Of a stretch of 64,000 nucleotides of DNA, positions 58,156-64,000 are shown one piece after another (position 1 is the stretch's first letter; each line of letters begins with the position of its first letter). The position numbers and the translations under genes are program-made. The DNA is taken from NCBI GenBank assembly GCA_932294295.1, contig OW028580.1, forward strand, positions 28,342,896-28,406,895, written 5' to 3'. This stretch comes from Alitta virens. Taxonomy: Eukaryota > Annelida > Polychaeta > Phyllodocida > Nereididae. The notes beneath the pieces were generated by a model. It was not told the DNA's origin, ran no database searches, and worked only from the letters and a program-made list of their open reading frames with translations.

Positions 58156-58671
58156 ATTCATCAAATTAATTAATAACAGTTTTATAATATTATCGGTAAA
58201 CAGTTTGCAAACATTACAATATTGATGTTTTAAGAAGCTTTCAAAATGATGTTAACGCAATGTATTATTCAGCAGTTACAGGTGTTATGTATTAAAGATG
58301 CTATTTGTTAACAGTATGGCACCATTATTAGGTAACATTCTTGTAAAATAAATCTGTAATGTTAGTCAAAAACGCATTCCCAATGTTATGGAATGATGTT
58401 TTTTTATAACATCTTTATAACATGTATAAGAAATCACAATTATGCTGTAAAAAAGCATCAATATTGGCATTGTTTTAATCTGTTTTTATAATGTTAAGGA
58501 TTGATGCTATGGTAACATAACCCTAAAAATGTGTTCTCAGCATCAAGGTTCTACGTAAAGTTGTGACGTTTTCATAATGTTTATAAATTTAGTTTCAATG
58601 TAAATCTGTAATGTCAGACAAAAATGTTTTACCAATGTTATGGGATGATTTTATCATAACGTTTGTATATG
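58156..58671. repeat. ATGTTATAAC-type repeats with a ~248-base direct duplication
   Basis: AAATCTGTAATGT(T/C)AG is followed by CAATGTTATGG(A/G)ATGAT and TATAAC/CATAACGTTT words at 58350-58430 and again at 58597-58675. Short ATGTT/AACAT palindromes run throughout. Confidence 0.7.
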
Positions 58672-58942
58672 CAGACTTGGCAGAAGACTTGGCAGAAGAT
58701 TTGGCAGAAGACTTGGCAGGATACTTGGCAGGATACTTGGCAGAAGACTTGGCAGGAGACTTGGCAGGAGACCTGGCAGGAGATGTGGCAGGAGCATAAT
58801 AAGTAGAACTGGCAGGACTAACAGGAGCTGCAGGAACACTGGATTCTTCAGACTCAAACAATTATTCCCCAGAAGCAAGCGAAGAAGGCTCTTCTTCTGT
58901 GACTTTTTTCTTTCCAAGATTGCGTCTCCTCTTGGGTCCCAT
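58595..58942 (-). pseudogene. TATA-led small basic protein with SPAK/SSAK repeats, one stop
   Basis: On the minus strand an ATG in a perfect context (CACCATGG, ATG at 58942-58940) opens MGPKRRRNLGKKKVTEEEPS and then meets TAA at 58864-58862. The same frame continues without interruption for 88 more codons: an acidic/Ser segment (FESEESSVPAAPVSPASS), then four-residue repeats of the S-P-A-K, Y-P-A-K and S-S-A-K type encoded by the 12-base array. The end (from SAYTNVM on) is repeat-derived. A highly basic N-terminus plus a Ser/Pro/Ala/Lys tail recalls linker-histone-like or sperm basic proteins. That is resemblance in composition only, with no globular domain present. The upstream TATA box and short leader suggest an intronless gene. 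The leucine-rich frame 58962-58654 is its shadow. Confidence 0.4.
58675..58794. repeat. 12-base tandem repeat, ten units
   Basis: Units of ACTTGGCAGAAG/ACTTGGCAGGAG in register. On the minus strand they encode the four-residue repeat of the basic protein. Confidence 0.95.
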
Positions 58943-59044
58943 GGTGAAAAGGTTAAGTTCAAACAGCAAACAAAACCAGCAACGAGGTTGATCGGTTTCT
59001 ATGAAAGGCAGAGGTGTGAATGAAGTTTTCCTCACTGCGAATGA

Positions 59045-59051
59045 TTATATA
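59045..59051 (-). promoter_or_regulatory. TATA box (TATATAA)
   Basis: TATATAATCATTCGCAGTG on the minus strand, 103 bases upstream of the ATG at 58942. A start site ~30 bases downstream (near 59015) would leave a leader of ~75 bases. Single short motif in AT-rich genome, but it sits in a GC-richer island, which makes chance less likely. Confidence 0.35.
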
Positions 59052-59086
59052 CTGCTGGCCGAGGTCATGTGATGAGCCAACCGGCC

Positions 59087-59141
59087 CTGCAACCGTCCTG
59101 CAACCATCCTGCAACCGTCCTGCAACCATCCTGCAACCGTC
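59087..59141. repeat. 11-base tandem repeat, five units
   Basis: CTGCAACCGTC and CTGCAACCATC alternate strictly (G/A at the ninth base), followed by a broken sixth unit CTACACTCATT. Confidence 0.95.
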
Positions 59142-59149
59142 CTACACTC

Positions 59150-59545
59150 ATTGATAACATAGCAGCTGGTGACTTACTCGTGGCACACGTGAGTCACAAG
59201 TAGCGTCCGTAGGTATTGATTTTTCTATACATAGAAACCGGTGACTTATCTGTGGTACACGTGAGTGCACACGTAGAAGCCGACGGTTTAATCGTTGCAC
59301 ACGTACCTCTCCCGCCAGGTTCTTGACACCCAGGTGTGCGACCGTTAACCCGCCGGCTTCTACGAGTAACTCACGTGTGACTTGGCATATGCCACGAGTG
59401 CATCTACCGCAATTACGGCTTCACTACGGTTGCTAACTATAAACAATCACCGGCGGTTGTTCTCGGTTCGGGGACGACTGCGAAGAATCGAGTAAGTGTG
59501 TTCACAGTCTTCTACGACAACCTCCCGATATACACGGTTGCAGTA
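59150..59545. other. GC-rich block related to foldback subterminal repeats
   Basis: Three CACGTG palindromes (59186-59191, 59258-59263, 59372-59377) sit within loosely repeated text (GGTGACTTA, CACACGTGAGT). CGCCGGCTTCTACGAGTAAC (59351-59370) matches the 21-base unit of the foldback element at 28240-28342, and GCAATTACGGCTTCACTACG resembles that element's tip. No reading frame is recognised. It may be the end of a related, more complete element. Confidence 0.5.
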
Positions 59546-60844
59546 TGGATGCGCAATTATGCGCAATATTACATCATTCTATGAGAGCAATACGGTTTCA
59601 CCGGGAAAACCAGCTATGTGAGAACCCCCCTTTAGATTCCTATTTCTTTCCTTTACAGGAAAGGGGTGTTCACACTATCACGAATAAGAGCTATGGACGA
59701 CCACATATGAAAATATCTTTTCACTCCTGTTCATCCTTGGCCATACGTGATTCACTCGCATATACTCGCGCTAATTCATAGATCACTCCTGGTTGCGCTT
59801 GACCACTCACGGACATACATGATGAGACTATAGTCTTTAATCGGTTAACATGTAGAGTCTTATACCAATTTTTATAAGAGCTCTGAATAAATACTTTTAT
59901 AACTACGGAACACAAATCTTAGCGCTCGTTCTTGAATTTTTAAGAATTTCTGCTTGATGATTTGCTACAGAAATTCCATGCTATTGGACAAAAGTTATTA
60001 TTTGATTATAAAAAAGGTAAAAAGCTATTTCCTTTTTTTTAAATCTAAGTATACATTTGAATATCATAAGTATCTTTAATTGCCTATCAGCTTTTTTTAC
60101 ATAAGTTTATTACAATAATATAGTAATACAATAATAATTTAATACACAAAAGTGCAGTAAAATGTATTTTATAATCAATATGGTAATGGTAAAAGATCTT
60201 TGTTAAGATAAGATAATATATTTCTATCTTCTAATGATAAGGCATAAAACCAAGATTAAAAAAATAGTAATATTATTATTATTTTTTACGAACGGCAAAT
60301 AAAAGTGTAAAATAGAAAATTTATTCAGATTAAAAGAATGAAACCATTAAAGGCATACCACTAAAATTACAGAAAAATGCACAAACGTATCATCTACAGT
60401 CCACATTGGCAAATGAAATGGAATATTTTGTAGCTTAAATTTAATTTGATATCTTTTGATCTTTCGGCAGCATAGCTTCATGTATTTGATGTTCATATGA
60501 TATCTACATCAGTAATGCTGAATCTACGTTTGGAGCAATACAAACATGCCTTTAAGATAGGATCTTTCTGGATCAAACTCTCTTTAGAACTAAAACAGGG
60601 CGTAGAATTATCTTGTTAAGCTTCATTCCATACTCTTATTATCTATGTCAGATGTTACATCGATATATCCGCTACGATATCACACAAAATGTATGAGATG
60701 ATGTAGTGACAAACATATATTCGACATTCACAAAGCTCTGCTAATGTACATGAATCAGAACTGATCTTTAGGTGCACAAAACAAAGAAAAATACTTGTGA
60801 GCACTGGAGACCACCAAAAGAGGCTTAATACAGATTCGATCATT
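59546..60844. other. Non-coding
   Basis: AAAGGGGTGTTCACACTATC (~59660-59680) looks like the tip of yet another transposon but I found no partner. Otherwise AT-rich with nothing recognised. Confidence 0.45.
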
Positions 60845-61130
60845 TGCTCGGAATACAAGATCGTCCAATAGTGACAATATCATCCTCACTGTCCCATTTA
60901 CAAGACATTCGACCTTTGCACAAAGGTCATTCAGTGTATATGGTGCTCTGTGTGGAACTCTTTGCCAGGAAGCATCCAAAATATAGACAATATTACTCAA
61001 CTTTTAAAAGCAAATTAAAGTCATTTCTTTTTCAATCAATTTAAATAACATTGTACACTGTACAGCGCACTTGAATTACCTTTGTAAATAGTATCGCTAT
61101 AGAAATTTAATAAATAATAATAATAATAAT
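60845..61130 (+). mobile_element. CR1/L2-like LINE 3' end with (AAT)n tail
   Basis: Frames read NTRSSNSDNIILTVPFTRHS, then RSFSVYGAL, a broken W-N-x-L-P segment, and FKSKLKSFLFQ, the standard C-terminal signature of CR1/L2 reverse transcriptases. A short UTR follows, ending TTTAATAAATAATAATAATA at ~61108-61130. Two frameshifts and stops. The rest of the element is missing. Confidence 0.7.
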
Positions 61131-61904
61131 GAAGGCCAATTTCACATCATGAAATAATATAGGTTAATACGTGTCATAATTGAGTTCACAGTTAAAATAA
61201 TTATCAGCTTTCAAGGCCATTATAATTATATGTTTTTACCTAATTTTCGAGCATACACAAAATGACGACTAAAAAGACTTCCATATCTGGTAATTCACTT
61301 GTTGGTCATATTTGTTCAAAATGGGCTTGGAAGTAGCATAATTTGGACCGAAATGTTAACATCAAGTTGAATCCCAACTTTTTTAACTGGTCAAAAGACT
61401 TCTGCTTGTGAAACTAATAAGTTGAAGTTAGCTGTATTCTCTATGGTACATTCGGTTGCTACCCTGTGACCAGAACAAATAGCTATAATGCTGACATGAA
61501 GGCAAAAAATTATCATTGGAAAGATATATATATGTTACAGACACACTGCAAGTTTATGACAGGTTCTGGTGTTGTTCTGTTTTAGGCCTATTGACACACA
61601 TTTTATGAAGGTTTATGACACCTAGGTTATAACTGTTACAAATTTGTATAGACCAGGAAATCAGTTGGCTCATTATTTAGAGCAGTTAACATGTGATTTT
61701 GCCAACAATTAAATATAGGACTACATTGATGATATAATTATTGATTGAGGAAATGTGTGGACAAAAGAGGCATTGTATTTTGTGAGTGAAATATATTTAT
61801 CTTTGCATATATTTGGATTTATATATTTAGTCTCATATAGGTAAATTTATAATGTGGATATTACTAAATGATGATCATGTTTTATTTAATTGTAGATTCA
61901 CCTC
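61131..61904. other. Non-coding; probably includes the 5' LTR of the second BEL element
   Basis: No gene. The LTR end can be guessed near 61953 because TTGTAGATTCACCTCTTAC resembles the end of the first element's LTR (GCAGATTCACCTTAC). Its start cannot be set because the partner LTR lies beyond the window. Confidence 0.45.
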
Positions 61905-61953
61905 TTACTCTTACACTTACTCTTACACTTACTCTTACTCTTACTCTTACTCT
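61905..61953. repeat. (ACTCTT)n hexamer repeat at the presumed LTR end
   Basis: About eight CTTACA/CTTACT hexamers. An expansion of the CACCTTACTTGAG motif found once in the first element's LTR. Confidence 0.85.
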
Positions 61954-62044
61954 TAGTGAGTGAATAAACATGCCGAACATCATATAGATTTGGTCATCAT
62001 TTCTACACCATTCCCTCACAGTGAATAAAATACACAGCGACAAC

Positions 62045-62620
62045 ATGGCTGACATAGAACAGGACAAGCTGGTAAGACGACAAAGGAAGGCTGCAGTATC
62101 CAGGGCCCGAAACGCACTTGACAGGAAGATTGCTGAAGAAGATGAGGCTGCTATTAAAGAACAAATTACGAAAATGAAACAGACATTTGACAACTTCGAG
62201 AATTCCCATGAAAAATATCATTCTCTGCTAGAAGATCAGGATGAAGTAGAGGAAAGCGACAGGTACTTTTTTGAAGTAGAGAAGGAATATGTAAATTCAT
62301 TAAAGTCTTCAAAAGACTGGCTAAGAATACACAGCAGGTTGGGTGAAGCTAAGCCTGAAGTTAAATCTGACATTCCTGTGGTAGCTGGTGCTCATCCATC
62401 TACTTCTGACTTTGCAACATTTATTAATTTGCCTAAAGTTGATTTAGAGCCATTTGATGGTGATGTTATGAAATATCATTCTTTCATGTCAATTTTTAAT
62501 GAAACTGTTGATAAGGTGCTACAAGACAATAACTCTAAACTGATGAGATTGCTTCAATATACAAGGGGCAAGGCCAAAGAGGCTATCCATAACTCTTATT
62601 GGAGGAGAAGAGGGCTATAA
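62045..62620 (+). pseudogene. gag: gag N-terminal part of second BEL/Pao element, ends in a frameshift
   Basis: Starts at the ATG at 62045 (MADIEQDKLVRRQRKAA), not at the earlier in-frame ATG at 62021, because the first element starts at the equivalent position. It has the same charged helical domain (QTFDNFENSHEKYHSLLEDQ) and the DUF1759-like part (DLEPFDGDVMKYHSFMSIF). Comparison with element 1 shows a ~5-base deletion after IHNS (~62592), which ends this frame at 62620. The rest of gag continues in another frame from ~62601. Confidence 0.85.
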
Positions 62621-64000
62621 ACAGGCTATGTCCATTCTGTTAAAGAGATTCGGTAATGATCACATTGTAACTGAAAAGATTATTTCAGAGATCAGAAATG
62701 GTAGGTCTATTCGTGGCCCTGAAGATCTGCAATGTCTTGCAGATGAACTTTCAAACTGTTTAATGACTTTAAAACGAATGAATAGGTTGCCTGAAGTTGA
62801 TAGCCAAACCGGTATTGTTGAAGTTGTTCGCAGGCTACAACCTTATTTGCGTCAGAGGTGGAAGAGGCAAGCCCTTGAATTGAAAAGGACTGATGATGTA
62901 TATCCTTCATTTGAAAAATTAGTTGAATTTATAAACAAAGAGGCTGATGAGGAAAATGATCCTGTATATGGTCAAATTCATGGGAAAATTACCACATATG
63001 ACAAATCTAGTAAGTTGAAGGATTTCAAGGTAGCAAGCTCTTTCACCTCAGGTGTTAGTCAAAATGTTCAAAAAAATAGGAAGCGTGTGTGTATTGCTTG
63101 CAAGGGCGACCATCGCCTGCTGTTTTGTAATGTATTCAAGGACATGAAGCTCCCTGAAAGACTAAGTTTGGTTAGTGAGCATAAACTGTGCGAGAATTGT
63201 TTAATTCCCTATCATACTGCAGACAACTGCAGGAGACCAGCTGTGTGTAGCATTCCTGGTTGTGGTCTTAAACACACCAAGTTTATTCATGTTAATCTAA
63301 CATCAAGAGATCAAGTTGGTAGTGTACAATGTAGTTTTTCAAGGGCAAACGGTGGCGTTTCTGTGAATAGTAGCTCCCATGCTAATTGTGCTCTAGCTGA
63401 TGTTTCAGTAGATGTTTGTGTTCCAATTGTGTCTGTAAAGGTCAATCAAAAGATAGAAGTTTCTGCACTTCTTGATACTGGGTCTACAACTAGTTTTTGT
63501 TCACGAAGGTTGGTGGATTTCCTTGGTGTAAAAGGCACCAGGCGTAAATATTCCCTAAGCACACTTAGTAGACATGAAGAACACAAGACAACTGAAGTAG
63601 ATAGCTTAAAATTAGAATCACTTGATGGTAGTGAATTTCTTGAGATGTCAAATGTCTATGTCATTGATCAGATTCCAATCAATGTTCCAAAGGTTGATGT
63701 TAAATGTTATTCACATTTACAAAATCTTGTGTTTCCAGATTCTTGCTCTCAGGTTGACTTGCTCATTGGCCAGGACAATGCAGTGGTTTTGGTTCCTTTA
63801 GAGACTCGATCAGGTGACAAATCTGAACCTTTTGCTGTGCGAACATTGTTTGGTTGGTGTATTAATGGTTCAACAAGGTCAGGTACTGTTAATAAAAGTG
63901 CTATTTCACATTTTGTCACTACTTCTTTAGATGAAAGTGTTGAGAGATTCTGGCAAATTGAGGAAGAGGGGGTGAATAGAGATGAATTGGCTTGGTCCAT
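62601..64000 (+). CDS. gag-pol: gag C-terminus, protease and start of pol, BEL/Pao element 2, runs off the window
   Basis: The frame is open without a stop from ~62601 to the end (first ATG 62628), over 460 codons. In order it carries the rest of the capsid-like region (YKQAMSILLKRFGND, ENDPVYGQIHG) and two intact zinc knuckles, CIACKGDHRLLFC (63090-63128) and CENCLIPYHTADNC (63189-63230), with a further Cys/His cluster after them. An intact aspartic-protease loop LLDTGSTTSFC follows (Asp codon 63474-63476), then the junction LLIGQDNAVVLVP and the linker before the reverse transcriptase (FWQIEEEGV). It lacks only ~5 bases to be open from the gag start. Reverse transcriptase, RNase H and integrase lie outside. 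It is far better preserved than element 1, hence a younger insertion of the same lineage. Confidence 0.9.

Noticed and set aside
58654..58962. Leucine-rich 102-residue minus frame
   Set aside because: Out-of-frame reading of the 12-base repeat; the frame with the CACCATGG start and basic composition is preferred.
59655..59680. Transposon tip AAAGGGGTGTTCACACTATC
   Set aside because: No inverted partner or target duplication found in the window.
1..64000. CRISPR arrays, operons, riboswitches, prokaryotic origins
   Set aside because: Sequence is eukaryotic; the tandem repeats have no spacer-like unique sequence between identical units.

Overview
Eukaryotic, almost certainly animal, nuclear DNA. 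It is strongly AT-rich, very sparse in genes and packed with repeats. The mix is two BEL/Pao LTR retrotransposons, about a dozen degraded non-LTR (CR1/L2-like and RTE-like) fragments, a tRNA-derived SINE, hAT-like and TTAA-flanked DNA elements, two foldback elements, and CAAT/CTAT microsatellites. This fits a marine invertebrate (a deuterostome or lophotrochozoan is a guess). The sequence alone does not fix the species, and nothing bacterial or organellar was seen.

Layout. 1-6.6 kb: noncoding DNA with a foldback element (463-1376) and SINE copies. 6.65-7.36 kb: a GC-rich first coding exon on the minus strand with a strong splice donor, the best host-gene candidate. 7.4-17.5 kb: AT-rich DNA with microsatellites, a hAT-like MITE (12240-12576) and a LINE 3' end. 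17.5-23.2 kb: an unrecognised decayed coding region, two reverse-transcriptase relics and a TTAA-family element fragment. 25.26-28.58 kb: a 3.3-kb foldback element with perfect 62-bp outer tips, GC-rich 21-bp subterminal arrays and three ~150-bp units in each arm. 30.4-32.8 kb: a possible 5'-UTR donor, a hAT-like element with a perfect 8-bp target duplication, and an exon for the N-terminus of a type II membrane protein. 32.8-37 kb: a 5'-truncated LINE and an ORF1-like relic. 37.0-42.35 kb: a BEL/Pao element with both LTRs and a disabled gag-pol. 42.4-45.1 kb: a TTAA-flanked element, a 45-bp tandem repeat and a four-monomer higher-order array. 45.9-49.7 kb: SINE copies, a double hairpin and a LINE end. 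52.4-57 kb: a palindromic ~127-bp satellite interrupted by a LINE and a second tandem family. 57.5-59.5 kb: another LINE, a TATA-led small basic Ser/Pro/Ala/Lys repeat reading frame, and GC-rich DNA resembling the foldback subterminal repeats. 60.8-64 kb: a LINE end, then a second, much better preserved BEL/Pao element that runs off the window.

Working together. Only the two exons at 6653-7364(-) and 32492-32788(+) look like host genes, and neither is complete here. Everything else with coding character is retroelement or transposon sequence. BEL copy 1 lacks much of its reverse transcriptase and its second integrase aspartate, and its protease motif is altered. Copy 2 has one frameshift in gag and is then open to the window edge. 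The non-coding elements (foldbacks, MITEs, SINE) must be or have been moved by enzymes encoded elsewhere. The most unusual object is the 3.3-kb foldback element.
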